Positions 51,911 to 64,000 of a DNA stretch of 64,000 bases are shown here, one piece after another. Under the pieces are notes generated by a model that was not told the DNA's origin, searched no databases, and saw nothing but the letters and a program-made list of their open reading frames with translations. The stretch is taken from positions 36,728,106-36,792,105 of the forward strand of contig NC_092100.1 of NCBI RefSeq assembly GCF_045679555.1, read 5' to 3'. Every line of letters starts with the position of its first letter. Position 1 is the first letter of the stretch. Source of the stretch: Salvelinus alpinus (lineage: Eukaryota > Chordata > Actinopteri > Salmoniformes > Salmonidae). The translations under genes and the position numbers were made by a program.

Positions 51911-54900
51911 TAAAACCTCTTTGGGATAGGTGGGGCGCTACATCTGGTGAAATTGCAGAGCGCGAAATTCAAAGTACAAAATTCGTAATATTAGACATTC
52001 ATAAAAATACAAGTGTCTTACATTGTTTAAAAGCTTAACTTCTTGTTAATCCAACCACTTTGTCAGATTTCAAAAAGGCTTTACGGCGAAAGCATACCAT
52101 GCGATTATCTGAGGACAGCGCCCCGCATACAAAAGCATTAAAAACATTTTCCAAACAAGCAGAGGTGTCACGAAAGTCAGAAATAGTGATAGAATAAATC
52201 ACTTACCTTTGAAGATCTTCCTTTGTTTGCAATCCCAAGGGTCCCAGCTACATAACAAATGGTAGTTTTGTTCGATAAAGTCCTTTATATCCCAAAAAAG
52301 TCAGTTTAGTTGGCGCGCTTGATTCAGTAATCCACCTGTTTCCTCGTTCAAAATGCATAGAAAAGAGTCCTAAAAGTTACCAATAAACTTTATCCAAACA
52401 AGTCAAACAACATTGCTAATCAATCCTCAGGTACCCTAATATGTAAATAAACGATCAAATTTAACTTTTACTTGGTACTCATCCCGGATCCGGGAGCACC
52501 CCCCACAGTAAAAAAGCTGACTAGCATAGCCTAGCATAGCGTCACAAGTAAATACTAGCATCTAAATATCATTAAATCACAAGTCCAAGACACCAGATGA
52601 AAGATACACATCTTGTGAATCCAGCCATCATTTCTGATTTTTAAAATGTTTTACAGGGAAGACACAATATGTAAATCTATTAGCTAACCACGTTAGCAAA
52701 AGACAGTTTTTTACTCCATCAGTAGCTATCACAAATTCGACCAAATAAAGATATTTTTATTTATTTATTTTTATTTATTTTACCGTTATTTTACCAGGTA
52801 AGTTGACTGAGAACACGTTCTCATTTGCAGCAACGACCTGGGGAATAGTTACAGGGGAGAGGAGGGGGATGAATGAGCCAATTGTAAACTGGGGATTATT
52901 AGGTGACCGTGATGGTTGAGGGCCAGATTGAAATAGCCACTAACCAAGAAACAACTTCATCAGATGACAGTCTGATAACATATTTATTGTATAGCATATG
53001 TTTTGTTAGAAAAATGTGCATATTTCAGGTATAAATCATAGTTTACCATTGCAGCCACCATCACAACTCTCACCGAAGCGACTAGAATAACTACAGAGAG
53101 CAACGTGTATTACCTAATTACTCATCATGAAACATTTCTTAAAAATACACAGCGTACAGCAATTGAAAGACACAGATCTTGTGAATCCAGACAATATTTC
53201 AGATTTTCTAAGTGTTTTACAGCGAAAACACAATATAACGTTATATTAGCTTACCACAATAGCAAACATCACAACAGCATTGATTCAAGCAAAAACATAG
53301 CGAAAAGTATAAGCCACCAAAAGATATAAATTTTTTCACTAACCTTCTCAGAATTCTTCAGATGACAGTCCTATAACATCATATTACACAATGCATATAG
53401 AGTTTGTTCGAAAATGTGCATATTTAGCGGCACAAATCGTGGTTATACAATGAGAATAGTGGCCAAAACTTAGAGCAATCTGTCCGGCGCCATCTTGGAG
53501 AAGCACCTATTCTAATCGAAAACTATTCATAAACTTGACTAAAAAATACAAGTTGGACAGCAAATGAAAGATAAATTAGTTCTTAATGCAATCGCTGTGT
53601 TAGATTTTTAAAATTAACGTTACTGCGCAATACAGCGTGCGCTAAAGCGAGACCGCACCATAATTCATGGCGGAATTATTATTTGACATTTGTCAACATA
53701 AGTACGAATTAACAGCATAAAGACTGCTTACTATTAGCTGAGCTTCCATCAGAATCTTGGGCAAGGTGTCCTTTCTCCAGAACAATCGTCTTTGGGTTGA
53801 AAGATGTCCTCTTGTCCTGTCGAAATAGCCGCTAACGTTAGCCACCCACTGGAGAGGTGTCCAACTCGTGAAAGCGAATCACAAAGAAATCCAGGAAAAT
53901 CGCAATAAACTGCTATAAACTGCTATAAGTCGGTTTAAATTAACTACCTTATGAAGTTTTTAAGACAAAAAACAAATTAAATCAGAGACGGAGATAAAGA
54001 ACTGCTAAACCGAAAGCTTTTGAAGAAGCCATGCAGATGTCCTTCATGCGTCAGGCGCCCGGTCGAAAAGGTCGATACTTCCGTTCCAAGAGGTTTTATA
54101 CTCCCCCAGATGGTGCTATCCGCTCCATTCAAAGTCTCACCGCTTACTGACATCTAGGGGAAGGCGTATGCAGTGCATGTAGCCCCATACCTTATAAGGG
54201 AATTTATAAACCGACCCTGGAACAGAGACCTCAATTTCAGAAATCTCACTTCTTGACAGGAAGTGAGCTGCAGAATGACTTCTGTTTCACTCAGAGAAAT
54301 AATTCAAACGGTTTTAGAAACTAGAGAGTGTTTTCTATCCAATAGTAATAATAATATGCATATTGTACGAGCAAGAATTGAGTACGAGGCAGTTTAATTT
54401 GGGAACGCTAAATGTCGAAGTTGAAACAGCACCCCCTGTAGTGACAAGAGTTAAGACGGAGAATAGTATGTTCATTACCGGAGATAAATAATGAAGTGAA
54501 CGCCCTCATCCACGTGCGCCACAATACTACAATCATAATGAGAGCCACTTAGAAAAACTACAAATTCTAGCTAATTTTTCAAAAAACAAGTCTGAAACTC
54601 TTTCTAAAGACTGTTGACATCTAGTGGAAGCCCTAGGAACTGCAATCTGGGAGGTATTCCTTTGATTTTCCCATAGACAGCCATTTCAATGGGTGGTGAT
54701 CGCAAAAAAAGAAAAGCTGGATGGATTCTCCTCGGGTTTTCGCCAGCCATATCAGTTCTGTTATACCCACATACATTATTTTAACAGTTTTTGAAACTTC
54801 TGAGTGTTTTCTATCCAATACTGCCAATTATATGCATATCCTAGCTTCCGCGGCTGAGTAACAGGCAGTTTACTTTGGGCATGTCATTCATCCGAATTTC

Positions 54901-54933
54901 CGAATACTGCCCCCTATCCCTAAAAAGTTTTAA
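51911..54933 (-). repeat. Cluster of TTAA-flanked modular repeats, same family as 4052-5461
   Basis: TTAA then AACCTCTTTGGG at the left (51910-51913). The right-most end, inverse TTAAAACTTTTTAGGG...AGGGGGCAG (54930-54933), matches the 4048 end. Another end-like point lies at 54451-54454 (TTAA) and an inverse AAAACCTCTTGG at 54087-54099. Internal units recur at about 52040, 52615, 53175 and 53575 (AATCCA(A/G)...TCAGATTT or TCTGATTT, then TTTTACAGCGAA-like) and TGTTCGA/TTTTGTT-type units at 52270, 53000 and 53405. Probably one long and one or two short copies joined. Non-coding. Confidence 0.7.
52770..52935 (-). repeat. Tail part of a 5S-type SINE
   Basis: TTTTACCAGGTAAGTTGACTGAGAACACG and GACCTGGGGAATAGTTACAGG match 18060-18130. 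The 5S-like head is missing. Inserted in the modular repeat cluster. Confidence 0.8.
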
Positions 54934-55183
54934 GTAACCGCCGCTTCCAGGTAGGTACTGCTAAGGTATATAACTCCAGTGGTCATGACACCACCCTAGA
55001 GTTTCTCTCACAACTCACCTCTATCTTTTCCATCCCTTACCTCCCTCACCAACCCCACTGACATAAGAAATTATAGACATGTATCCTTTCTTTTATGTCT
55101 GCCATCAACATAATAATAATAATAACATAATATGTCTAATAAAACATTTAAATTAAATAATTCAATAACTGTATTTTTACATA
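54934..55183. other. Short spacer
   Basis: Unassigned; (AATAATAAT) near 55110. Confidence 0.6.
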
Positions 55184-56135
<952 letters not shown>

Positions 56136-57300
56136 CGGGCTAAATCAATGACAAACAGCCGAAATGTTCAGGCTTCATCATGATCTGTGATCAAAACAGC
56201 CTGGGGTGTTTTCAGTTCCGTTTAGCCTAAGGTTATTCGTAAGAACCCAACGGCAATGAAATAGCCTGATTCAATGCGATTTTCCTGAATGAAACGTTTT
56301 TATCTGTTAAACTGTTTGGTTTATGCATTGACCCATACCGATTCTAACTTTTTGGTCTTTTGCGGTAAGCATAACCTACCACTAATATTATACATTGCGG
56401 AGCATTTAATAAACCAACCACATTTTCCTGTGATGTTGAGGCTGAGCAAGACCTTTGATAGGCTAGTAGACTATGCGGAAATAATTGTGGAGTTAATAAT
56501 TGTTGTAGCCTAGATCGTTTTACATATTCTGGTCCATTGTTTTTTCTGAGGATAAGCAAACAAGAGGTAGCATATGCTTTTTGCCTGACTCCATAACAAG
56601 GGTTAGGCCTATATCCTCAATAAGCCCCTCAATTCGAGTCCTTCTTTTAACCATAAGACATCTCCACAGAAATGTATAGCCTAAGGATTGCATGGTGACT
56701 GATTGTGTCTGTTAAACTGGTAAACTGGGAACTCTGGGAAAAAAACAAGGTAAAATCATGTCATCAGCGATTTTCAGGTCAAGGAAAGAATGCCAGAGTT
56801 TCTGAATTGGATTTCTGAGTTGGATGACCGTTCAAAAACAAAAAATCCCAGTCTGAGCTAGTTTTTTATTGAGTTTCCAGTTGTCTTGAACGCACTGAAG
56901 TCCGAGTTGAATTCACCACTAGAGACCTAGGCTACCTCTTATTTCTGAATTGGGCTACCTCCAACAAAGAAGCCCTTGTCTATATTGATGTGAGAAATAG
57001 GCATCATCTACACAGTAATGGTGGCTGGCTGCGATATCTACTAGCCTAATAATTTTTGTAATGAGGTGATATGCCTATTTTAGCTAAATCGACAAATGAA
57101 ATGGTTTAATCTGGCAATTAAAATATTTTTTCCAAAATCATGCACATGTAGATGTTTGTAAGGCGTTCATGGTGAGATCTTTAAAAATAAACTAAACAGA
57201 CACTTAAACTAACGAGTAACACATGTAGACCTTTTTAATCTGTTCAACTGACACAGGATGTGAACACTATGTCATGTGTCTGTGTCACATGACGTGACGT
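56136..57300. other. Upstream region of mapk8ip2; repeat at 56745-56905
   Basis: Contains the dispersed repeat shared with 30075-30290. Otherwise AT-rich with GCCTA/TAGGC-rich stretches and no supported gene. Confidence 0.5.
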
Positions 57301-57872
57301 GAAAGCGTTGGCAGTTTGATGCCGTAGAAGAAAACTTGGCTCCATTGACATCCATGTTAATTCATGGTGGTATTTTATGGCGCATTAGGTGACTTGGTAA
57401 GACGAATCAGTTGCTTCACGAGGCTTAATTCTGGCACTTATCACCCCCCATACCGCCCCTTTCTGCACCGCTGCTTTGTTTCACAGGCAAGATCACAGCA
57501 GATATTTGGCAAGGCAGGCTGCTTGTGTGTGCGCGACAGGCTGGCTGGCTGGGCTGGCCGCATCGGGAGCAGATACGATTTGTTTCTGTGATTACCACAT
57601 TGTTGTTCTTTTTCTCTGTACTCTGCCATTTCCGGGCCGTAGAGTGGATAGCAGCTCAAGTCAGATTTGATGGTGATGTTGAGTACGTGTATCTGATTTG
57701 GCTAGGTCGAGGCCAGGAGCATCTTTAACAGCGTGAAAGTCGGATAGAGGGAGGAAAAGCGAGAGAAACTGCGTTGTCCATATTGCGTCCGTCTGTCGCG
57801 CTCCTTGGTTGTGAATGGACTGCGCTCCCTCAGTGTTTATCTGCAGTCACTTCGAGTCGTTTCTGGAGGAAG
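57301..57872 (+). promoter_or_regulatory. mapk8ip2: Probable promoter / 5' UTR of mapk8ip2
   Basis: GC and CpG rise from about 57420, clearest at 57770-58040. No TATA box at a sensible place. Several upstream ATGs occur (for example 57363 and 57669). The transcription start is not determinable. An intact transposon is absent from 57300 to 58560, unlike the surroundings, which suits a constrained promoter. Confidence 0.55.
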
Positions 57873-57937
57873 ATGGCGGACAGGGATGAGATGTACTCAC
57901 TCTCCACCTTCCACTCCCTCTCTCCTCCAGGCTGCAG
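57873..57937 (+). CDS. mapk8ip2: mapk8ip2 (JIP2 scaffold protein), coding exon 1
   Basis: ATG 57873 (AAG ATG G context) opens 21 full codons plus 2 bases, [14 protein letters not shown] then S-L-S-P-P-G-C, to CTGCAG|GTAAGA. This N-terminus is that of vertebrate MAPK8IP2/JIP2 (mammals differ at two of these positions, as I recall). JIP2 is a cytosolic, neuron-rich scaffold that binds JNK, its upstream kinases and kinesin cargo. This exon holds none of its SH3, PTB or JNK-binding parts. The expected next exon (D-I-S-L-E-E-F region) was searched for by eye to 64000 and not seen. The short exon was identified by similarity plus splice site; paralogue status after the salmonid genome duplication is unknown. 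Confidence 0.85.
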
Positions 57938-58589
57938 GTAAGACAACAAACCCGCAGACGGAGCAATGAAGGGTGGCTGGGCATAGCGGGTAGGCTATCC
58001 TCGAGCGCCCAATACTGAAGGGAGGAGGTGATACAGGCGGATGTGCGAGGATGGGGTGAACCGTTAGTATGTTAGTCAGTTTTGTTGATATTACCGCATT
58101 GTATTATTATCAACATGAGACATATAGGACAATTGGATGCTGCTCTACGTCGTTATATAGGTATATCACTACGTGCAGCGCGTAGCTGATGCTGTGTTGG
58201 TTGCTTATGTTTTTGTCTCTCGCTTGATGTGAGTTCGTTTAGAAAATACCCTTGAGCTATACACAACACATAACTGCCTTTAAGAGCAAAGGGGAGAGAG
58301 GAGGAATGTTCACAGGGAGGACAAGCTATAGATATGATATTTGGCGGTCATGTCGTTTGACTGCCTGGCTGGCGCATTCTCTAGCTCAGATTCAATTACC
58401 TCAGAGGCGGAGGGAATGAGGCCCACGCCCTGTTGAGACAAACATAGCCCGAAATGGGTGCTGTGAGCTCATTTACAATAGGCTATAGATTACACTTTTC
58501 ATTTAACATCAATAGCCACAAAACGTGTATCCACCTATTGTTGATTGGATAGTTTAACCTTCATCTGTGCTCATGGTTTGGGGTAAATA
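57938..58589 (+). other. mapk8ip2: Start of mapk8ip2 intron 1
   Basis: Donor GTAAGA at 57938. GC-rich for about 120 bp, then ordinary intronic sequence with no recognised repeat. GAGGCGGAGGGAATGAGG near 58402 is purine-rich. Confidence 0.75.
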
Positions 58590-58816
58590 CAGTACTGCTT
58601 GAAAACATGTGAACCCTACAGGGCTGGTCATTATTTTTGCTATAAAATATTAAAATAAGCATATATAATCCTTATCTAAAACCAAATTCGTAATAAAGAC
58701 ATTCCAAGTAAATTACAGAAACCAAAAATATATATTTTCATTGTTTATTTAACAAAGGTGGTTGATTTAACAGAAATTCAGATTTGATGTGTGCAAAAAT
58801 ATATGAACTCCTTCAG

Positions 58817-59815
58817 TCAATAGCTTGTGGCACCTCCATTAGCAGCGATAACTTGGAGTAAACGTCTCCTATAGCCAGTAATCAGTCCCTGACATCTGTT
58901 TTGAGGAATTTTTGCCCACTCCTCCTTACAGAGCTCAGCCAAGTGAGTGAGGTTTGAGGGGTTTCTGGCATGAACTGCACGCTTCAGGTCCTGCCACAGC
59001 AACTCGATTGGATTTAGGTCAGGACTTTGACTTGGCCAATCCAAAACACAAATCGTCTTTCTCCTGAGCCATTCTTTGGTAGATTTCCTTGAATGCTTTG
59101 GCTCATTGTCTTGTAGGAAGACCCATTTTCATCCCAGCTGATGGCTTGACGTTCTGTTCAAGAATCTCCTGGTATACCTCAGAATTCATGGTTCCCTTAA
59201 TGATGTGGAGTCATCCAGGTCCAGAGGAGGAAAAGCAGCCCCAGATCTTGACATTCCCACCACCATGCTTGACTGTTGGGATAAGGTTATTTTGGTGGTA
59301 GGTAGTGTTTTCGCCACACATAGCACTGTTGATTGTGACCAAAACGGTCAATTTTGGACTCATCGGTCCAGAGAATGGACTTCCATAAACCTTCAGTTTG
59401 TCCAGATGGACTCTGGCAGTTAAGACGAGCAGTTTGGTTCTTTTCTGACAACAGAGGCTTCTTCCTAGCAACCCTCCAATTTGATTCAGTGTTCTTCTTA
59501 TTGTTGAAGAATGCACAGTTACCTGAGATGCAGCAAGGGAGGTCTGCAAATCTCTAGATGATATGTTTGGGTTGGCTTTTACCTGATTTATTATTGTTCT
59601 TGTGACTCTTGGGGATATTTTGGAAGGGAGTCCACATCTAGGCTGAGTTGCTGTCATGTTAAAAATGCTCTCCATTTGTAAATTATTAGTCTCACAGTGG
59701 ACTGAGCTCAAACCTTTTTGAGATGATTTTATAGCCTTCCCCAGACTGATGTGCTCTCATTACCCTCGTCCTGATGTCCTCTGAGATCTCCTTTCCTTTC
59801 AGCATGGTATGCTTT
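58817..59815 (-). pseudogene. Tc1-like transposase, broken
   Basis: N-terminal part in 59211-59711 ([11 protein letters not shown] hook; K-H-G-G-G-N-V). The D-E-S/D-W block near 59350 is frameshifted, the second Asp region near 59110-59125 lies in another frame, and C-terminal [11 protein letters not shown] is in 58817-59044. Not functional. Confidence 0.85.
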
Positions 59816-60343
59816 GCATTCACCTGAATGGGTAACACTAAACTGACCAAAGCTGTGTTCGAATACTCATACTAACCTCACTAACCGTACTATTTGTGAC
59901 GTAAATTGTGTATATAGTATGCTTATTGGTCATAGTCTGGATATAGTTAGTATACCAAAAGTTCCCTGATGACATACTAAATTAGCCAAAATACAAAGTA
60001 TACATGTAGTGGACACTATTTCTGTGCTTTTAGGGACCATAATGCAATTCTTAAAAAAATGGGCGTGGCTTCATCTTTTCAGATTTTAAGAAAATGGCGG
60101 AAAATATGCATGTGAAGTCTGTCGAGAGCGGATACAAATTCTTGCTTTAACTAATTATGACAAATGTTAAGAAAATTTAGACATTTTTTATAAAGTAATG
60201 CCTTTTCAAATACGTCACGTTACACATTATGTTGGCTGACTATTTTTAGCTACGCTATCCTTATGAACCGCATAGCATTATAGCAGTATGTACCGGTATG
60301 TTGGCTACTAATACATCAAACTTGCCAGGCAGTATATTAACTA

Positions 60344-61116
60344 CAGTTGAAGTCGGAAGTTTACATACACCTTAGCCAAATACATTTAAACTCAGTTTTT
60401 CACAGTTCCTGACATTTAATACTAGTAAAAATTCCTTGTCTTAGGTGAGTTAGGATCACCACTTTATTTTAAGAATGTGAAATGTCAGAATAATAGAGAG
60501 AACGATTTATTCCAGCTTTTATTTCTTTCATCACTTTCCCAGGGGTTCAGAAGTTTACATACACTCAATTAGTATTTGATAGCATTGCCTTTAAATTGTT
60601 TAACTTGTGTCAAACGTTTCAGGTAGGCTTCCACAAGCTTCCCACAATAAGTTGGTTAAATTTTGGCCCATTCTTTCTGACAGAGCTGGTGTAACTGAGT
60701 CAGGTTTGTAGGCCTCCTTGCTCGCACACGCTTTTTCAGTTCTGCCCACACATTTTCTATGGTATTGATGTCAGGGTGTTGTGGTGGCCACTCCAATACC
60801 TTGACTTGATTGTCCTTAAGCCATTTTGCCACAACTTTGGAAGTATGCTTGGCGTCATTGTCCATTTGGAAGACCCATTTGCGACCAAGGTTTAACTTCC
60901 TGACTGATGTCTTGAGATGTTGTTTCACTGTGAATTATGAAGTGAAATAATCTGTCTGTAAACAATTGTTGGAAAAATAAATGTTGTCATGCACAAAGTG
61001 GATGTCCTAACTGACTTGCCGAAACTATAGTTTGTTCACAGGAAATTTGTCTAGTGGTTGAAAAACAAGTTTTAATGACTCCAACCTAAGTGTATGTAAA
61101 CTTCAGACTTCAACTG
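60344..61116 (-). mobile_element. Internally deleted Sleeping Beauty-type Tc1 (773 bp)
   Basis: TA on both sides; CAGTTGAAGTCGGAAG at the left and inverse at the right. Between them only the transposase C-terminal part (frame 60656-60928, M-D-N-D-A-K-H-T with P changed to A, and T-I-E-N-V-W) is kept; the deletion junction is at about 60930. Confidence 0.93.
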
Positions 61117-61149
61117 TATCTGCTATCTAACTAACTACCCAACGTTTAT

Positions 61150-61650
61150 TGACTTGATTATTTACATAATTCTAAGCTAAGTGGTATAGTCTTGCAATTC
61201 AATGGCTATCTGCTCCAATTTCAAAGCAGTCTCGCGCAGAATAACTCATGAATTTACAAATGCCCAACATCCGTTGAATATGGCCGGTGTCAGTAAATGT
61301 CAGCATAAAAAAATGGAATTAAATTGTTGCCAGCAACACAGTTAGTCACCAACTCTCTGGATAACATGAAAACCGCCTAACCAGCGAGTAAAATGGTCAG
61401 AGTGAAGTGTTCTCTCATTCGTGTCTGGAAGTAGCTAGAAAACGTTAGCCAGTTAGCTTGGGTGCTTGACTGCCGTTGAACGCTTGGATCAACCCTACTC
61501 CTCGGCCAGAGCGTCTAGTGTGTGCTCTGAACGCTCCGAGAGCAGAACGCTCTGAATTTACGAACAGACAATGTGACAACGCTCTGGATTTACGAACGCC
61601 CAAAGCGCACTCTGGCACTCCAGATTGCATTTACGAACACACCCAAAATC
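61150..61650 (-). repeat. Inverted copy of the 31440 repeat
   Basis: Landmarks of 31445-31970 appear in reverse order and complement: GAATATGGCCGGTGTCAG, AATTAAATTGTTGCCAGCA, GTTAGCCAGTTAGCTTGGGTGC, GGATCAACCCTACTCC, CGAACACACCC. Confidence 0.8.
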
Positions 61651-62032
61651 GTAAAATGTTTAGCTAGTAATTTGTTATGCTAGCAAGAGGTTGCATAGCA
61701 ACAGTATCAACTTCCGGTAGACAGGCGAAGCTCTAGTATGTTCAACTGAAATGATACTGTTCATTTACAGTATACTAAAATTAACTAGTAGTGTATATAC
61801 TCAATAAATATGTTGCATACAGTATAGTATGGGTATTTGAACACAGCTCAGGTTTCTTAGTCCCGCTCAAACACTTTCCTAACTATCTCTCCTTTGATTG
61901 GTTAATTTGGTACCAAATTATTTCCCCACTGGATTCTACTTACCTACTTAATTTAACCAATGCAACTTGGTGTTCACTTATTTTTGCATCTGCATTAATT
62001 CCTTAAAAAAAAAATATATACTACATGCATGA

Positions 62033-62698
62033 TTTCCTCTACACCAACATATGGTATTGGTAAATATAAACTTGTTATGTCAGATCAAAAAGACTGGTTC
62101 TGATTTAAATTAAGATTTCATGGTAGAAACTAAAATACATCTGTAATTGCACAAGGGGTTCAAGCAGCACAGTATAAGCTTAGTTTAACTCCGTATAGGT
62201 CTACATGTGCATTCTCTGACTGTCAGGCATTTCTAGATTTGACTCATTCTTAAAGATGCAGCCTTCACCTCTATAATCCACTGCTAGGCTGTTGCCAGAT
62301 ACATTTTTCTCTTCAATTGAAAAACATAAAACAAAATACAATATGGCTGTAGGTGATATGAACAGAAATGTTACAGATTATGATAATATTCTGTTTCATA
62401 ACCCATGAAGGAGCAGATTCCGTTATGGATCTAATATTAGACACATGTAGGTATTATTTTCATGGATTCAGTTTGAGCATAAACTCTGAAACATTTGGTT
62501 CCTCTATAACATCCATAAAGCCTTACTGTAGTACTTTTATTAATGTTGCTCATGTCACTTTGTGTATTCCAACATGAACTTTTTTTTTTTTTTTTTCTTA
62601 AATGAGAGACGGGGTTGGAGAGGTCCTATCCCACTGGGCACACCATTTCAATGTGGATAATTGGGTAATATTTGGTTGAGACGTTGATCAATGAGATA
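62033..62698. other. Intronic DNA, no gene recognised
   Basis: 62580-62597 is a T run. 62625-62690 (TCCCACTGGGCA, GGTTGAGACGTTGATCAATG) looks like a small dispersed repeat. Confidence 0.55.
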
Positions 62699-63438
62699 CA
62701 TTGCTTTCAGAAAGTATTCATACCCCTTGACTTACTCCACATTGTGTTGTGTTACAGCCTGAATTCAAAATTGATGAAAAAGTGCCTTACCCATCTACAC
62801 ACAATACCCCATAATGACAAAGTGAAAACATGTTTTTAGAAATGTTTGCTCATTTAGGGGAAAAAAAGAAGGATATATCTAATTTACATAAGTATTCACA
62901 CCCCCGAGTCAGTACTTTGTAGATACACCTTTGGCAGTGATTACAGCTGTGAGTCTTTCTGGGCAAGTCTCTAAAAGCTTTCCACACTTGGATTTTGCAA
63001 CATTTGCCCATTTATTCTTTTCAAATTCTTCAAGCTCGGTCAAATTGGTTGTTGATCATTGCTAAACAACCATTTTCAGATCTTGCGATAGATTTTCAAG
63101 TAGATTTAAGTCAAAACTGTAACTCGGCCACACAGGAACATTCACTGTCTTTTTGGTAAGCAACTCCAGTGTAGATTTGGCCTTGTGTTTTAGGTTATTG
63201 TCCTGCTGAAAGGTGAATTCATCTCCCAGTGTCTGGTGGAAAGCAGACTGAACCAGGTTTTCCTCTAGGATTGTGCCTGGGCTTAGCTCCATTCCGGTTT
63301 TTTATCCTAAGACTTTACGATTACAAGCATACCCATAACATGATGCAGCCACCACTATGCTTGTAAATATGGAGAGTGGTACTTGGCCCAAACATGTCAC
63401 TTTGTATTCAGGACAAAGCGTTTTATTTGCAGTATTAC
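62699..63438 (-). mobile_element. Tc1 3' part, same family as 18640-19478
   Basis: TA then CATTGCTTTCAGAAAG. C-terminal transposase on the minus strand (63062-63292). It ends at about 63438 where an hAT-like repeat starts. Confidence 0.88.
63062..63292 (-). pseudogene. Tc1-like transposase C-terminal fragment
   Basis: 76 codons from M-E-L-S-P-G through F-Q-Q-D-N to L-L-E-N-L and the stop. It shares unusual residues with 18656-18847. The first catalytic block is out of frame upstream. Confidence 0.85.
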
Positions 63439-63439
63439 T

Positions 63440-64000
63440 TTTAGAGGTGGACCGATTTAATCGGCATGGTTTCACAACAATCGTTAATCGGCATTTTTGG
63501 ACGCCGATTACATTGCACTCCACAAGGAGAATGTGTGGCAGGCTGACCACCTGTTACGCAAGTGCAGCAAGGAGCCAAGGTAAGTTGCTAGCTAGCATTA
63601 AACTTATCTTATAAAAAACAATCAATCGTAACATAATCACTAGTTAACTACACATTGTTGATGATATTAATAGTTTAACTAGCTTGTCATGCATTGCAAA
63701 TAATCAATGCGGTGTCTGTTAATTTATCATCGAATTTATCATCGAATCACAGCCTACTTCGCCAAATTAATGATGATTTAACAAGCGCATTCGTGAAAAA
63801 AGCACTGTCGTTGCATCAATGTACCTAACCATAAACATCAATGCTTTTTTAATATATATTTTTTTACCTATTTTTTTTTACCTGCATATTTACTTTAATT
63901 CATGTTAGCAGGCAATATATTAACTAGGGAATTTGTGTCACTTCTCTTGCATTCTGTCCAAGCAGAGTCAGGGTACATGCAGCAGTTTGGGCCGCCTGGC
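63440..64000 (+). mobile_element. hAT-like repeat, left part
   Basis: Starts AGAGGTGGACCGATTTAATCGGCATGG with CCGAT/ATCGG inverted motifs, followed by AGCCAAG|GTAAGTTGC, a splice-donor-like site at 63578-63584. Resembles a salmonid/teleost hAT-type repeat; runs off the right edge. No transposase frame in view. Confidence 0.5.

Larger units (their letters stand above)
59851..61848. mobile_element. MITE-like element with TGTGTTCGAATAC ends, carrying nested elements
   Basis: Left end AGCTGTGTTCGAATACTCA, right end inverse AGCTGTGTTCAAATACCCA, so imperfect terminal inverted repeats of about 25 bp. Inside lie a deleted Tc1 (60344-61116) and the repeat of 61150-61650. The Tc1 outside continues across it, so it is an insertion. 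Superfamily uncertain (hAT-like is one option). Confidence 0.65.
58590..62032 (-). mobile_element. Tc1 element (fifth family) split by a nested insert
   Basis: TA then CAGTACTGCTTGAAAACATG at 58590. Minus-strand transposase pieces run to about 59815, and the 5' flank breaks at 59850 (ACTGACCAA) and resumes at 61849 (CAGGTTTCTTAG) to about 62032. Frames: 58817-59044 with [11 protein letters not shown] and 59211-59711 with the DNA-binding region and K-H-G-G-G-N. Confidence 0.88.

Noticed and set aside
57364..57728. Short frames upstream of mapk8ip2 as genes
   Set aside because: Overlapping frames in a GC-rich 5' region without domains; most likely 5' UTR or promoter.

Overview
The window looks like chromosomal DNA of a salmonid fish (Salmo/Oncorhynchus/Salvelinus/Coregonus type). 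It is dominated by Tc1/mariner elements of the salmonid kind (including Sleeping Beauty-type copies), tRNA-derived SINEs resembling the salmonid SlmI group, a 5S-rRNA-derived SINE, two LINE families, L1-like fragments and several LTR elements, nested in one another. There is no bacterial or viral gene organisation. Only one host gene can be named: the first coding exon of mapk8ip2 (JIP2 scaffold) at 57873-57937 on the + strand. It ends in a clean splice donor, and the rest of the gene lies beyond the right edge behind a transposon-filled first intron of more than 6 kb.

Layout: 1-2119 (-) is the 5' part of a LINE whose ORF stays open for 706 codons off the left edge; it interrupts a Tc1 element (2145-3057). 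3058-5540 holds an L1-like fragment, a possible solo LTR and a Sleeping Beauty-type end split by a TTAA-flanked 1.4-kb element. 5540-12900 holds degenerate repeats, a LINE 3' half, a tandem array and an L1-like ORF1. 12901-20450 holds a truncated LINE, a full-length but dead Sleeping Beauty-type Tc1, further Tc1 pieces and a 5S-derived SINE. 21390-26473 is a complete Ty3/Gypsy chromovirus-type element (-) with LTRs that look identical and a perfect 5-bp target duplication. 27419-29389 has two Tc1 elements, one nearly intact. 29415-37030 is SINEs and old repeats.

37034-42360 is a solo Gypsy-type LTR split by a full-length LINE (about 37265-42260) with one uninterrupted 1,097-codon ORF carrying an N-terminal hydrophobic segment, a 2A-type ribosome-skipping motif, an AP endonuclease and a reverse transcriptase. 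42665-47070 is a Tc1 element split by a non-autonomous LTR element (42679-45475) with a long proline-rich, minisatellite-built ORF. 47800-49731 carries the remains of an intron-containing Tc1-like transposase gene, and 51107-51790 those of an intron-containing Ginger/KRBA2-like integrase. 51911-54933 is a second cluster of the TTAA-flanked modular repeat. 57300-58050 is the mapk8ip2 promoter and exon 1. 58590-64000 is intron 1, filled with nested Tc1, MITE-like and hAT-like elements.

The sequences mostly do not act together as a pathway. The functional links are: LINE and SINE copies share a 3' tail, so the intact LINE is a candidate driver of the SINEs; nested insertions give a relative age order; and an intact Tc1 terminal repeat elsewhere in the window serves as an empty-site control for the TTAA insertion. 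Family names are by recognition only; no database search was run.
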